Assembly: GCA_002163155.1 (NCBI GenBank) | Contig: MAAO01000002.1 | Location: forward strand, 434,001-498,000 | Source: Halobacteriovorax marinus | Lineage (GTDB): Bacteria; Bdellovibrionota; Bacteriovoracia; Bacteriovoracales; Bacteriovoracaceae | Direction of reading: 5' to 3' | DNA length: 64,000 nt | Part shown: in pieces, positions 16,669 to 26,130 of the stretch | Position numbering within the stretch: position 1 is the first letter of the stretch | How the letters are laid out: each line of letters opens with the position of its first letter | The notes under the pieces: generated by a model | The model's database searches: none | The model's input: the letters and a program-made list of their open reading frames with translations, nothing else | What the model was told of the DNA's origin: nothing | Position numbers and translations under genes: made by a program

Positions 16669-19600
16669 ATGAAGAACGTAACTAAACTTATTGTCGTATT
16701 ACTTTTTATGAACTCAGCAACTCTTGCTCTTTTTGAGGATACAAGAGGTAGCAAAAATTCTAAACGTGCTCAGCTGAATAAGTATCGAATCGATAGTAAA
16801 ACCTATTCAGAAGATGAAGTTAAGAAGAATGCGGAAATCAACTTTCAACTTGCCCAAGCCGTGTGCCAAGGTAAGAGGGATCCTGTTGTTAGTAATACTC
16901 TCAATGAGCTAATGGAAGTAGGGCTTTATAATTATTGTGACCAATATGAAGATCAAGAAAAGTTTTGTTCTTGCGTTTCTGAAGTCACTTATGAGCAAAA
17001 AGTTTCGGATGTAGAAATAAAAGAATTTGAAAAGAATCTTATCAAAGAAAGTAGGAAAAATATAATGCTTGAAAGTGTTCAGGCACTAGCTCTTTATAAG
17101 TATGAAACTCTTCATGCTGGTTTATCAAATGCTAACAAAGGGAAGAAGGATTATCCCAATAGTGCTCCAAGCTGTAAGCACAATGATGAATTCATGAATT
17201 CAATTAAATCTGATTGTTCTGAAGAAGATCTTGAAGAAATGAGTGACATTTTAAGCGACTATACAGCTTCCTGTAAGGATTGTTCTAAAGAATTTTCTTT
17301 AGATGTTGTGACCAATGATATTGGTCGTGGAATGAATAAGAGCAAGAGATTTCTGTCATTCGCAGGTCAAATTATGGCCAACAGAGTAAGTGACTTACAT
17401 GATAGTCTTGATTTTTTTAAAAGTAAGGAACTTTTGAAAATAAAGGGTAAGAAAGATTCCTATTCTTACAATACGACTAATGAACTATACGAGAGAGAGT
17501 TAAAGGAGAGAATTGCAGAGAAAATTTTTGCAAAGTGGCAAGGTCACTTAGAACCAACATATCGTTATTTTAATGGTGATGTAGAGAAGAGAAAAGATGT
17601 AGCTTTCATCGATATTATAGAAAATTCGAAAATTTTTAAAGGAGTTAAGGATGGACCAAAGTCAAAAATGGTTTTATCTGAGCTTTCTTTGAGCAGTGCT
17701 GTAAGAGAGCAAGTGGACTTCTTTGAAGGGAAGTTAGAGATAAGTAAAGTTTTTGTTAAAAAGAAAATTTCTAAAGCACAAATTCTTAAATCTTTGGACA
17801 AGGTTTTTAATGATTATACAAACGAAAAGTTAAGTACTACATGTGAAAATGCCATAAAGGTTTTTAAGAAATCTTGCCGAGAAATGAAAGACAATTCTAA
17901 AATTAGTTTTGATTTTAATGATAATGCTGCAAAGTTCAGAGATAAGTTTTATTCTAAGAAAGACAAGTTTAAATTTGATCAATTATATTGTGTAGCCAAT
18001 GACTTGGGAACACAGAAAATGGCAAAGACATCGAGAAGAAAAAAATCAAAATCAATGGCAAGAGCAAGAAATCACTTTAGACCTCGAATGAATATTGATA
18101 TTGCAGGAACTGGAAACATTTATCACGGTGACAGTTTAAGTTATACCTTAACAAAAGCAGACTTTAGTACGGGTAATACGAACTTAATGCATGCTTCTTT
18201 AGCGAATGGGGAAAATAATTTTGAAATTAAGCCATTAATGGAGCTTGCAACTTCTTCTTTGAGTCTAAAGCATTCCGATACTGAAAATACTGATGATAAC
18301 AATGAGACTGACACTAATTATAACTCTTACTTTAAAGCCGGTGGTAACGGTTACGAAGGTACTGATTATGGAATAAATGCTGATTACACTACAAGTTTTA
18401 CAGCAGACTGGTCAAAATTATCTCTTGGAGGATATCCTTCATCGAGTTTTCCAAAAACAGAAAGTTATTCTTGGGAGAGTTCAAAAATAAAAATGAACCC
18501 CGACTCAAATGTCGTCGATAGATTTAAAAATGATCTTGCTAATAACCCATCTGAATTTGAAGGGACTCTAGTTAATAACGAAGAATTGAATGAAAACTTA
18601 AATAAAAGTGTAAAAGCTGATATTCAAAATTCGACAGCTGAGGCGATGAAAAATATAGAAGTCGATCTTAATAACTCTCTAAATGAAGGGAATATAGCAG
18701 AATCTGCAAATCTTGATTCTGAAGCTACTGATTCAGTAGCAAGCTCCTCAGCAGAAAATACTTCAGCAAATAATGAGCTCTTAAATTCGGATAAAGAATT
18801 CAAGCAAAATGATTCAGCTCAACTTAATCAGCAGGACTTTATGGCCGATGGAATGAATTCTCAGTCAAACTATGCTGGTAATTCCAACTTTAATTCTAAT
18901 TCTAATTCCCAAAATTCCAGATTTAAAGCTCAGGGTGACTTTAAAAATAAAGCTACTGATCAATACGCTAATGACTCACAAGTTGATGGGAAATCTAATT
19001 CAAACTCAGCAAGTAACTTTAGAAGTCTTTCAAGTGTTGACACTGATTCTAATACTACTACCAGTAAACTGGAAACTTCTAGGTCTGCCCTTGAAGTTGA
19101 AAAACTAAAACTAGAATTAGAGAAAATGAAACTAGATCTTGCTAAGTCACAATCTGAACTTAAAAAAGTTTCCATTGAGAGTGAAGAAGAAGTTCCTGTT
19201 GAAGTAGTTAAAGCAAAGGCACCTATAAAGAGGACTCCAATTGCTAGCGCTAGAAAGAGTTCATCTAAAGGATTCTCAAGTAAAAGTCAAAATGATTCAC
19301 CAAGAAAGAGTGGGACATCAGTATCTAGAGGTTCATCAAGCTCAGCACCTTCAACGGTTTCGTCAACATCTAATAACTCATCATTCTCTAATCCTACGAG
19401 TTCATCTTCTGCATCTTCCTCATCATCGAGAAGAAGTAAAGACTCGCAAGCACAGTCCTCTTCTGCTAGTTCAGCTGGAGGTTCTTCCGCATTACTAACA
19501 GCGACAAAGGCCGGAGACGCTCAAATATTTTCAAGTGCCTCAAGACTTGAGGGGAATTCATTCAATTCCTATGCTGAATTACAAAGTGCTGACCAAGATC

Positions 19601-19824
19601 ATTTAGAGAAAATGTATGAAAAGTTTGGTTCAGAAGTTGTTGTTGCGGACAATGAAGGTCAAAAGTTATTTGAACTAGAGAAAGACTCAGATACAGGTGA
19701 AATTAAAATCATTAAGAAAATTGCTAAAAGAGCACCGGCGGCCTTAGAGAAACCCCTCGAAGCGCAAAAATCTAGAAAGAGATTTACTTTAGAAGAGTTT
19801 AATCAAATTTTAGATGCTCAGTAA
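16669..19824 (+). CDS. Large exported Ser/Asn-rich protein, unknown function
   Basis: 1051 residues with a signal peptide ending near residue 21 (LAL/FE). Residues 50-180 are helical and Cys-rich (about ten Cys, including a CSC and a CKDC). Residues 180-470 are Lys-rich helices. From about 480 to 950 the protein is low-complexity Asn/Ser/Asp/Thr, with a coiled-coil (EVEKLKLELEKMKLDLAKSQ near 805-825) and a Ser-run segment (about 865-940). The C-terminus is again ordered and charged. The make-up resembles a surface or periplasmic spacer protein. AGGA lies 5 bases before the ATG. Codon use matches the neighbours. No family recognised. Confidence 0.65.
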   Translation: MKNVTKLIVVLLFMNSATLALFEDTRGSKNSKRAQLNKYRIDSKTYSEDEVKKNAEINFQLAQAVCQGKRDPVVSNTLNELMEVGLYNYCDQYEDQEKFCSCVSEVTYEQKVSDVEIKEFEKNLIKESRKNIMLESVQALALYKYETLHAGLSNANKGKKDYPNSAPSCKHNDEFMNSIKSDCSEEDLEEMSDILSDYTASCKDCSKEFSLDVVTNDIGRGMNKSKRFLSFAGQIMANRVSDLHDSLDFFKSKELLKIKGKKDSYSYNTTNELYERELKERIAEKIFAKWQGHLEPTYRYFNGDVEKRKDVAFIDIIENSKIFKGVKDGPKSKMVLSELSLSSAVREQVDFFEGKLEISKVFVKKKISKAQILKSLDKVFNDYTNEKLSTTCENAIKVFKKSCREMKDNSKISFDFNDNAAKFRDKFYSKKDKFKFDQLYCVANDLGTQKMAKTSRRKKSKSMARARNHFRPRMNIDIAGTGNIYHGDSLSYTLTKADFSTGNTNLMHASLANGENNFEIKPLMELATSSLSLKHSDTENTDDNNETDTNYNSYFKAGGNGYEGTDYGINADYTTSFTADWSKLSLGGYPSSSFPKTESYSWESSKIKMNPDSNVVDRFKNDLANNPSEFEGTLVNNEELNENLNKSVKADIQNSTAEAMKNIEVDLNNSLNEGNIAESANLDSEATDSVASSSAENTSANNELLNSDKEFKQNDSAQLNQQDFMADGMNSQSNYAGNSNFNSNSNSQNSRFKAQGDFKNKATDQYANDSQVDGKSNSNSASNFRSLSSVDTDSNTTTSKLETSRSALEVEKLKLELEKMKLDLAKSQSELKKVSIESEEEVPVEVVKAKAPIKRTPIASARKSSSKGFSSKSQNDSPRKSGTSVSRGSSSSAPSTVSSTSNNSSFSNPTSSSSASSSSSRRSKDSQAQSSSASSAGGSSALLTATKAGDAQIFSSASRLEGNSFNSYAELQSADQDHLEKMYEKFGSEVVVADNEGQKLFELEKDSDTGEIKIIKKIAKRAPAALEKPLEAQKSRKRFTLEEFNQILDAQ

Positions 19825-19908
19825 GCAGCTCAATAATTCTATTCAATTGATCTCCTGACGTGGTAGCTATGAGTGAGTATATGACTTGTAACGCATCTGG
19901 AGATGTTC

Positions 19909-20151
19909 ATGAAGGAAGAATTTCCCAAAGATTACTTCATCACTATTGAAGGTGATTCTTTCCGTGAAGGCAGAATTAGCGTCAATAAATTAAATCAAGA
20001 ATATGTCGCTGAAATTGATATCGTACAAATTGAATCTCGAAAAATTTGGCAACACGTCAAAACAATCTATGGCCGCTCCACTGCCCGCGACGCTTTGGAA
20101 GATGGGTCGTACACTCTAGGTAAATATCTAAGGGGAGAGTCAGTGATTTGA
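19909..20151 (+). CDS. Small hypothetical protein
   Basis: 80 residues, acidic N-terminus, looks like a small beta-alpha fold; no Cys, signal or membrane span. Start chosen at 19909 because GGAG (19899-19902) is 6 bases upstream; the ATG at 19903 touches that site. No family recognised. It lies 84 bases after the large exported gene without a clear terminator between. Confidence 0.5.
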   Translation: MKEEFPKDYFITIEGDSFREGRISVNKLNQEYVAEIDIVQIESRKIWQHVKTIYGRSTARDALEDGSYTLGKYLRGESVI

Positions 20152-20165
20152 CTCTCAAATCAAGG

Positions 20166-20183
20166 ACTTGTCAAAAACTTGTC
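20166..20183 (+). repeat. Direct repeat ACTTGTC x2 upstream of the sigma-54 promoter
   Basis: Two copies of ACTTGTC (20166-20172, 20177-20183), 11 bases apart, i.e. one helical turn, about 65 bases upstream of the sigma-54 promoter. The position suits an activator site but this is inference. Confidence 0.35.
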
Positions 20184-20247
20184 TGGCTTTCTGCGTAAAG
20201 ATATATGTTATTTCAGTTAGTTATAGCGTGTACCCAGAAAGTGAAAG

Positions 20248-20264
20248 TTGGCACGGCACTTGCT
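20248..20264 (+). promoter_or_regulatory. Sigma-54 promoter
   Basis: TTGGCAC, five bases, TTGCT gives a perfect match to the -24/-12 consensus TGGCAC-N5-TTGC(A/T); the invariant GG (20250-20251) and GC (20262-20263) are separated by 10 bases as required. Predicted start near 20275. Nothing downstream but a short non-coding stretch and a terminator. Confidence 0.75.
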
Positions 20265-20274
20265 ATATAGTATG

Positions 20275-20369
20275 TGTGTGTGTGTAGGAGCTACGAAGAA
20301 AGGATTTTTTCATAACTCCACAAAATGTCTCTCAAAAAAAAGCTCATGGATCTCTCCATGGGCTTTTTT
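20275..20369 (+). ncRNA. Candidate sigma-54-dependent small RNA, about 95 nt
   Basis: Bounded by the sigma-54 promoter start and the strong terminator at 20341-20369. It begins with a GU run, then contains GGAG and CTCC segments that can pair around a small GAAA/TTTC hairpin, a single-stranded A-rich stretch and the terminator stem. No convincing coding frame: the only ATG frame runs straight into the terminator. No Rfam family recognised. This is inference from promoter plus terminator. Confidence 0.5.
20341..20369. terminator. Bidirectional terminator
   Basis: Ten-bp stem (arms 20341-20350 and 20355-20364, one G-T pair) with TCTC loop, T run on the plus strand and eight T on the minus strand. 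It ends the candidate small RNA and the arginase-fold gene. Confidence 0.93.
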
Positions 20370-20379
20370 CTTTTTAACC

Positions 20380-21309
20380 CTAAAGAAAAGCTTCAATCAA
20401 AGATGCAATTGACCTTGCTCCCTTACATGACAGAGAATCAAAAATAGGATTATATTCATATATCCCTACAACTTTCTTATTTTGAGATAGTGAGTAATAC
20501 CATGAGAAAATGGCCTTTACTGACTTTAAGCTTAGTCCATCGTGATTAACTGCACTCACAGCTTCCATTGTCATTGAGTCTATGGCGTCACAGTCTAGAC
20601 TGAGTACAATGAGCTCATCTTTGCTCTCAAATAGTTCTTTATCCAAGAACGAGGGAATACTTGTGAAGTTTGCTGTCTCTTTTTCCAGTTGAGCATTAGT
20701 GTAAATTTTCATTTCACCTTTGGCGAGGGCGTCATAAGTTGAGGTCGAATTGGCAAATTTATGAATTCCCAATTGTAGAAGTTTGAATTCACCCTTGCAT
20801 TCGTTAGCAAATTGTCTGAAAGGTGTACCTGAATGAAAATGACTATCTTGTCTTGTGTCGAGATGTGCGTCGATATTAATGACGGTTATATTCTTATGCT
20901 CTTTGTTAAGTGCGCTTAGGAGAGGGTAGATATGATCATGGCCACCACCTATGTGCCATAAGTTAGCATTAGGCGAATTTTCTATAAGTTTCCCTATAGA
21001 GTTTGTGTCACAGATTTGTTGCTCATTGAAAGATTCATCACTGAGTTTCCCCCTGATGCTCTCCTCTGCAAGTTTGTGTTCTTTATGGGCCGCCATTTTC
21101 TTAAGAGTCTGCACTATGGCACGAGGGCCATAGTTGCTTCCTCTGCGTCCACCATTTCTGATGACTCCAAGATCTGACTCACTAAGTAAAAAGAGGTGCT
21201 CGATACTCTTGGCCATTTGGGAATCGAGTGTAGGTATTTTTAAACGGTCACTACTTCTCGATTTTAGTTGTTCTTCAATATTGTCATAGTCTTCTTTCAT
21301 GGGAGGCAT
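20380..21309 (-). CDS. Arginase / formiminoglutamase-family hydrolase
   Basis: About 309 residues from the ATG at 21309. Binuclear manganese ureohydrolase motifs: GGGHDHIYPLL, INIDAHLDTR (DAHxDxR) and SLDCDAID. LGVIRNGGRRGSNYGPRAI and the GTPFRQF stretch resemble formiminoglutamase (HutG) rather than arginase; the substrate is not certain. The frame stays open to 21405, but that start would abut the divergent gene's ATG and add a Leu-rich stretch unlike the family; neither start has a ribosome site. No other hut or arg genes are nearby. Confidence 0.82.
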   Translation of the reverse strand: MPPMKEDYDNIEEQLKSRSSDRLKIPTLDSQMAKSIEHLFLLSESDLGVIRNGGRRGSNYGPRAIVQTLKKMAAHKEHKLAEESIRGKLSDESFNEQQICDTNSIGKLIENSPNANLWHIGGGHDHIYPLLSALNKEHKNITVINIDAHLDTRQDSHFHSGTPFRQFANECKGEFKLLQLGIHKFANSTSTYDALAKGEMKIYTNAQLEKETANFTSIPSFLDKELFESKDELIVLSLDCDAIDSMTMEAVSAVNHDGLSLKSVKAIFSWYYSLSQNKKVVGIYEYNPIFDSLSCKGARSIASLIEAFL

Positions 21310-21405
21310 AGTAGTAGAAAATTGTTTTAATGACAAAAGGCTAAGCAAATTTATTTCAATCAATAACTTGAGCAATTCCCTAGAGTTGGATACCATGTAT
21401 AACAT

Positions 21406-23010
21406 ATGGAAAAATCATGGTTTATCTTTCAACAAGACCATCATCTTGGTCCATTCTCTACATTTGAAATAGAACAAATGTTAGAAGCTGGAAAAATTGA
21501 TCGTCAAATTCCCCTTTGGAGAGAAGGGATTGATGATTGGTATCCACTTGATCAATTTGATGACTTTAATCATGAAGCTCCTGAAGTAGTGGTAGAAGAA
21601 GTCCTTCTACCAGATTTACCACAACTTCCAGACTTACCAATTGAAACTCCTGATGAAGCTCCATTAGAAGTTCTAGAAGAAGCTCCTGAAGTATTTGAAA
21701 TGGAGTCTCTACCAGAGATTCCCGATCTCCCCGAAGTTCCTATTGAAATTGAAGCTCCAGTTCTACCTGTTGCGCCTGTGGAAGAGTTCATTGAGCCCAT
21801 TGTTGAACTAGAACTAGAACCAGAACCTGAGCCAGTTAAGGTTCCTGAAGCTGTCGTTGAGCCTGAAGCAGAACCTGTTATAGGGCCTGAGCCAGAAGTT
21901 GAGCCAGCGCCAGTAATTGAAAATAAAGTTTCCGCTAAGGTAGAGGATGATTTTAGCTGGGATGATATTGAACCTAGAGAGAAGAAGCCGGGATTCAATT
22001 TTAAACTGTGGTTTGGAAGTGCAGCTTGTCTACTGGTTCTAATGCTATCAAGTTATCTTATCTTTAAGAGCACTAATTTAGAAGTTGATTTAAAGGGATT
22101 TTCGGCCTTAAAAATTGAAGAAATAGATGAAGTTAAATCGAGGGCCTTTAACGGTCAGGTTCAAGCAAAAGTTTTTATTTCAAAAGACTCAAAAGGTTTT
22201 CTACTTGCTACAAATATTCCTCACCAGGCTAAGGCCTATTTAACTTTAACATCTGTTGAAAAACGACTTTTAGGTAGAGGAAATATAGTTGTTACTGGAA
22301 AGTCGCAAATTATTAATGGTGTCGCTCGATTTAATAAACTTAGAATTGTTAAAGGAGAGAAGTTCTTCCCAGGTGAGTACTATGTACAACTCTTAACAGT
22401 TCCTGTTGGAGTTAAAGAAAGGTTGTCAAAATTTCTCACTAAGAAGTTGAAAGTAGATTTTATAAAACCTGCTGAGCAGTATCGCTACCGCGGAAAGAGT
22501 TTGATTTATAATGGAACCATAGAGGAATTCAACTCTAAATTAGCGGTATATTTTGATAAATTACTTAAGAAGAAAAAAATCTCTTATAAAGATAGGCTTG
22601 AAAAGTATAGAACTTTTGAGCAAATCTCTAGTCGTGTTTATAAAATTTATGAAGAAGTTTTAACTGCTATTCGTAGAGGTAAGGATATTGAGTCTTTTGA
22701 GTTACTCTACGCCAAGCAAGCTGGACCGATTCTTCAGAGTTTAATTTTAGACACCCATAAACTCTATAAGAAGTATGAGTTGTCTAACCCTCTTCTTTCG
22801 AAAAAGTATGAAGAAGTTCTCGAGTTAGGAAAGAGTATTGGAGAAATGGCCTCAGATATGGTGACCATGACTCAGAAGAATAAGAGACTAAGAAAGAAGA
22901 GTCGCACAAGACTGTTAAAGCTCTTCTCTAAGAGATCGAAGTTTCTCTCCGCTGACGCTAACAAGAAGGCGAAAATAGTAGAGCTCGAAATAAAGAATTT
23001 AAAACTCTAA
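21406..23010 (+). CDS. GYF_2-domain membrane protein with Pro/Glu linker
   Basis: 534 residues. Residues 1-50 form a GYF_2 (DUF4339) domain: WFIFQQDHHLGPFS, then LWREGIDDWYPL. Residues 65-185 are a Glu/Pro/Val repeat region (EPEPEPV-type units), which would be rigid and extended. One hydrophobic span at about 203-222. The 310-residue C-terminal part is Lys-rich, beta then helical, and probably extracytoplasmic given the N-terminal linker; topology is inferred. GYF_2 domains are thought to bind Pro-rich peptides, and here such a region lies in the same chain. No ribosome site precedes the ATG. Confidence 0.7.
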   Translation: MEKSWFIFQQDHHLGPFSTFEIEQMLEAGKIDRQIPLWREGIDDWYPLDQFDDFNHEAPEVVVEEVLLPDLPQLPDLPIETPDEAPLEVLEEAPEVFEMESLPEIPDLPEVPIEIEAPVLPVAPVEEFIEPIVELELEPEPEPVKVPEAVVEPEAEPVIGPEPEVEPAPVIENKVSAKVEDDFSWDDIEPREKKPGFNFKLWFGSAACLLVLMLSSYLIFKSTNLEVDLKGFSALKIEEIDEVKSRAFNGQVQAKVFISKDSKGFLLATNIPHQAKAYLTLTSVEKRLLGRGNIVVTGKSQIINGVARFNKLRIVKGEKFFPGEYYVQLLTVPVGVKERLSKFLTKKLKVDFIKPAEQYRYRGKSLIYNGTIEEFNSKLAVYFDKLLKKKKISYKDRLEKYRTFEQISSRVYKIYEEVLTAIRRGKDIESFELLYAKQAGPILQSLILDTHKLYKKYELSNPLLSKKYEEVLELGKSIGEMASDMVTMTQKNKRLRKKSRTRLLKLFSKRSKFLSADANKKAKIVELEIKNLKL

Positions 23011-23891
23011 AGTTCTATCTTGTAGGCCAGAGGTTCTTCTTGTGGAAATCCTGCTTTAGTCTTAGGTCCACGAGGCGTCATTTCAACTTGTCCTCCCCAA
23101 AACTTGGGATCGTGCTCATAAATAATTTTAAGGTCTTTTTCTATAATAAAATCTAAGAATTCTCTCTTGTCTTTTGTTGTAACGCCTGGGTTGATGTCGT
23201 AACCCATGACCCAGGGGATGTGTACATGATTAGAAGTAGGAATTAGATCCGCTAAGTAGATAAATTTGTCGTCATAGGGATGCATGAGAAACGGTGTGTG
23301 ACCATGAGAGCATTTAAACTTTATAGGGTTGTCTGCTAGGTCAATAATCACTCCTTCATTTCCTTTGTGCCAAATCATTTTACCTTGGTCTCTATACCAA
23401 TCAATGACTGGGTCAAAGTTCTGACAATGAAAGGATCCTGCATCGCGCTCGCTAGAGTTGTGGGCGTATTCATAATGTTGAGTATGAACGTGGCAGAGTG
23501 CATTTTTAAAAATAGGTTTCATCTCTCCGTCGACCATCTCTCCAATGCCTCCCGCATGATCAAAGTGCAAGTGACTTAGAATGAGATCAGTAACGTCATC
23601 AGGTGTAAGTCCTAGGACTTTGAGCGCAGCCGTTAGTGGTTTTAGATTTCCACGCACATCAAAACGAGAGTTAAACTTTTCGTCGTTAAAATCCCCAATT
23701 CCTGTGTCGATGAGAATGATTCTATTATCTTCTCTTATAAGGAGGAGTCTCAGCGCCAGGTCAATTCGGTTTTGTTCGTCAGAGGGATGAACTTTATTCC
23801 AGAGCGGTTTGGGTATAATTCCGAACATGGCGCCACCATCTAAACGAAAATTGGCGGGTTCTAGACAAAAATACTCTCTATTGCTCTGCAT
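23007..23891 (-). CDS. Metallo-beta-lactamase-fold hydrolase
   Basis: 294 residues, no signal peptide. LIDTGIGDF, then LILSHLHFDHAGG (HxHxDH zinc motif), a later HVHTQHYEY, SHGHTPFLMHPY and YLADLIPT fit the cytoplasmic MBL superfamily near quorum-quenching lactonases and related esterases; the substrate is unknown. AAGG lies 8 bases before the ATG. Convergent with the GYF_2 gene, sharing a CTAA stop overlap. Confidence 0.85.
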   Translation of the reverse strand: MQSNREYFCLEPANFRLDGGAMFGIIPKPLWNKVHPSDEQNRIDLALRLLLIREDNRIILIDTGIGDFNDEKFNSRFDVRGNLKPLTAALKVLGLTPDDVTDLILSHLHFDHAGGIGEMVDGEMKPIFKNALCHVHTQHYEYAHNSSERDAGSFHCQNFDPVIDWYRDQGKMIWHKGNEGVIIDLADNPIKFKCSHGHTPFLMHPYDDKFIYLADLIPTSNHVHIPWVMGYDINPGVTTKDKREFLDFIIEKDLKIIYEHDPKFWGGQVEMTPRGPKTKAGFPQEEPLAYKIEL

Positions 23892-24043
23892 GATTCAACC
23901 TTTTTTATGGGATTCATAATAATATTAATGATTTTCGCTATAAAACCGACAAAAATCAATCTGTTATGAAGCGTTGCTCCTAGTATCATGCACTAGCTGC
24001 GACTATTATGGGAACAATTTAAAACAATACTTAGGAGAGATTC

Positions 24044-25216
24044 ATGAATGTACATGAGTACCAAGCTAAACAACTGATGAAGAAGTACGGAATTAAAGTT
24101 CTGGGTGGTCAGGTAGCTAGGTCTGTTGACGAAGCCGTTGACGGAGCCAAGAAGCTTGGTGGAAATATTTGGGTTGTTAAAGCTCAAATCCATGCTGGTG
24201 GTAGAGGAAAAGCTGGCGGTGTTAAACTTGCCAAAAACTTAGATGAAGTTAAAGCTCACGCTGATGACATTCTAGGTAAAACTCTTATTACACATCAAAC
24301 AGGTCCAGAGGGAAAGAAAGTTCTAACTCTACTTGTAGAAGAAGGTTGTGAGATAGAGCATGAGTACTATGCTGGAATCGTTCTTGATAGAACAACTGGA
24401 AAAGTAACTTTTATGGCATCTAGTGAAGGTGGCGTAGAGATTGAAAAAGTTGCTGAAGAAACTCCTGAGAAAATTATAAAAGTTGCTGTTGATCCAGCTG
24501 CTGGTTTTACTCCATTTATTGGAAGAAAACTTTCTTACGGAATTGGAATCAAAGATAAAGATCTTGTTAAAGAAGCGACAAAATTCTTTAAAGGTTTATA
24601 CGATCTTTACATTGAGACTGATTGTTCAATTGCAGAAATTAACCCAATGGTTAAGACTAAGGGCGGAGAAATTATCGCTCTTGATGCAAAATTAAATTTT
24701 GATGATAACGCTCTTATGAGACATCCAGAAATTGAAGCTTTAAGAGATCCTACAGAAGAATCTGCAGAAGAACTTGATGCTGCTAAGTTTGGTCTTTCAT
24801 ATATTGCTCTTGACGGAACAATTGGTTGTCTAGTTAACGGTGCTGGTCTTGCGATGGGTACTATGGACATCATTCAGCTTCACGGTGGAGAGCCTGCCAA
24901 CTTCCTTGACGTAGGGGGAGGGGCGACTAAAGAAACTGTAGAGAAAGCCTTTACTATTATTCTTTCTGATAAAAAAGTTAAAGCTATTCTTGTGAATATC
25001 TTTGGTGGAATTATGAAGTGTGACATTATTGCAGAGGGTGTTGTTGCGGCAGCGAAATCTCTTGGAATAAAAGTTCCTCTTGTAGTTCGTTTAGAAGGAA
25101 CAAATGTTGCTCTTGGGAAGAAAATTCTTAATGAGTCTGACTTAACTATTATTGCTGCTGACGATCTAGCAGATGCTGCTAAGAAAGTAGTTGAAGCAGC
25201 TAAAGGGGAGGCGTAA
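24044..25216 (+). CDS. sucC: Succinyl-CoA ligase, beta subunit
   Basis: 390 residues. With SucD forms succinyl-CoA synthetase, converting succinyl-CoA to succinate with NDP phosphorylation. N-terminal ATP-grasp start [37 protein letters not shown] metal-site segment and C-terminal [11 protein letters not shown] are all present. AGGAG is 5 to 6 bases before the ATG. First gene of sucC-sucD-ndk; its stop overlaps the sucD ATG by one base. Confidence 0.97.
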   Translation: MNVHEYQAKQLMKKYGIKVLGGQVARSVDEAVDGAKKLGGNIWVVKAQIHAGGRGKAGGVKLAKNLDEVKAHADDILGKTLITHQTGPEGKKVLTLLVEEGCEIEHEYYAGIVLDRTTGKVTFMASSEGGVEIEKVAEETPEKIIKVAVDPAAGFTPFIGRKLSYGIGIKDKDLVKEATKFFKGLYDLYIETDCSIAEINPMVKTKGGEIIALDAKLNFDDNALMRHPEIEALRDPTEESAEELDAAKFGLSYIALDGTIGCLVNGAGLAMGTMDIIQLHGGEPANFLDVGGGATKETVEKAFTIILSDKKVKAILVNIFGGIMKCDIIAEGVVAAAKSLGIKVPLVVRLEGTNVALGKKILNESDLTIIAADDLADAAKKVVEAAKGEA

Positions 25217-26091
25217 TGGCCATTCTAATTAATAGAGATACTAAATTAATTACTGTTGGTTTCACTGGTAAACAAGGAACTTTTCACTCTCTTCAATCTC
25301 GTGACTACGGTACGAACTTTGTTGGTGGTGTAACTCCTGGTAAAGGTGGAACAGTACATGAAGGTTTCCCTGTTTTTAATACAGTGAGAGAAGCCGTTGA
25401 TAAAACTGAAGCGAATGCGGCCATGATTATGGTACCACCTCCGTTTGCAGCTGATTCAATCTTAGAATGTATTGATGCTGGAATGCCTCTTGTTATTGCT
25501 ATTACTGAAGGAATTCCTATTCTTGATATGGTAAAAGTTAAAGCGGCACTTAACGGATCAAAAACTCGTTTGATTGGGCCTAACTGTCCAGGTCTTATTA
25601 CTCCAGGTGAGTGTAAGATTGGAATTATGCCAGGTCACATTCATATGCCAGGTAAAGTTGGTGTTGTTTCTAGATCAGGAACTCTTACTTACGAAGCGGT
25701 TTTCCAATTAACTCAAAGAGATATTGGTCAATCAACTTGTGTTGGTATTGGTGGAGATCCAGTTAACGGTACAGACTTTATTGATATTTTAGAATTATTT
25801 GAAAAAGATCCAGATACTGAAGCAGTTATTATGATCGGTGAAATCGGTGGTAACGCTGAGACTGATGCTGGTAGATGGATTCAAAAGAATATGACTAAGC
25901 CTGTTGTTAGTTTCATTGCAGGAGCTTCTGCTCCAGTTGGAAAGAGAATGGGTCATGCTGGTGCAATTATCTCTGGTGGAGATGATACTGCAGAAGCAAA
26001 ATTTAAAATTCTTGAAGAGTGTGGCGTAACGATCGCAAGATCACCTGCTGAACTTGGACACAAGATGGAAGAAGTATTAGGTAAGAAGTAA
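25216..26091 (+). CDS. sucD: Succinyl-CoA ligase, alpha subunit
   Basis: 291 residues. CoA-binding N-terminus ([11 protein letters not shown]), [18 protein letters not shown], and the phosphorylated His in [10 protein letters not shown] near the C-terminus. Directly coupled to sucC (TAATG). Followed by a 39-base gap that contains a duplicated 12-base element, then ndk. Confidence 0.97.
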   Translation: MAILINRDTKLITVGFTGKQGTFHSLQSRDYGTNFVGGVTPGKGGTVHEGFPVFNTVREAVDKTEANAAMIMVPPPFAADSILECIDAGMPLVIAITEGIPILDMVKVKAALNGSKTRLIGPNCPGLITPGECKIGIMPGHIHMPGKVGVVSRSGTLTYEAVFQLTQRDIGQSTCVGIGGDPVNGTDFIDILELFEKDPDTEAVIMIGEIGGNAETDAGRWIQKNMTKPVVSFIAGASAPVGKRMGHAGAIISGGDDTAEAKFKILEECGVTIARSPAELGHKMEEVLGKK

Positions 26092-26119
26092 TTTCGTTTA
26101 AGAGATTATTTCGTTTAAG
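26091..26119 (+). repeat. Tandem 12-base repeat between sucD and ndk
   Basis: ATTTCGTTTAAG occurs at 26091-26102 and 26108-26119 with a 17-base period. The second copy supplies the ribosome site (AAGGAG) of ndk; the first overlaps the last base of the sucD stop. Confidence 0.6.
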
Positions 26120-26130
26120 GAGAATATATA

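Noticed and set aside
20275-20290. Base-pairing of the candidate small RNA GU run with the CA tract in the DksA-type gene leader
   Set aside because: Simple dinucleotide repeats pair by chance in many places; not enough to claim a target.
21310-21405. Upstream extension of the arginase-fold gene to an ATG abutting the divergent gene
   Set aside because: Leu-rich, not like the family; it would leave no intergenic DNA. Kept only as an alternative start.
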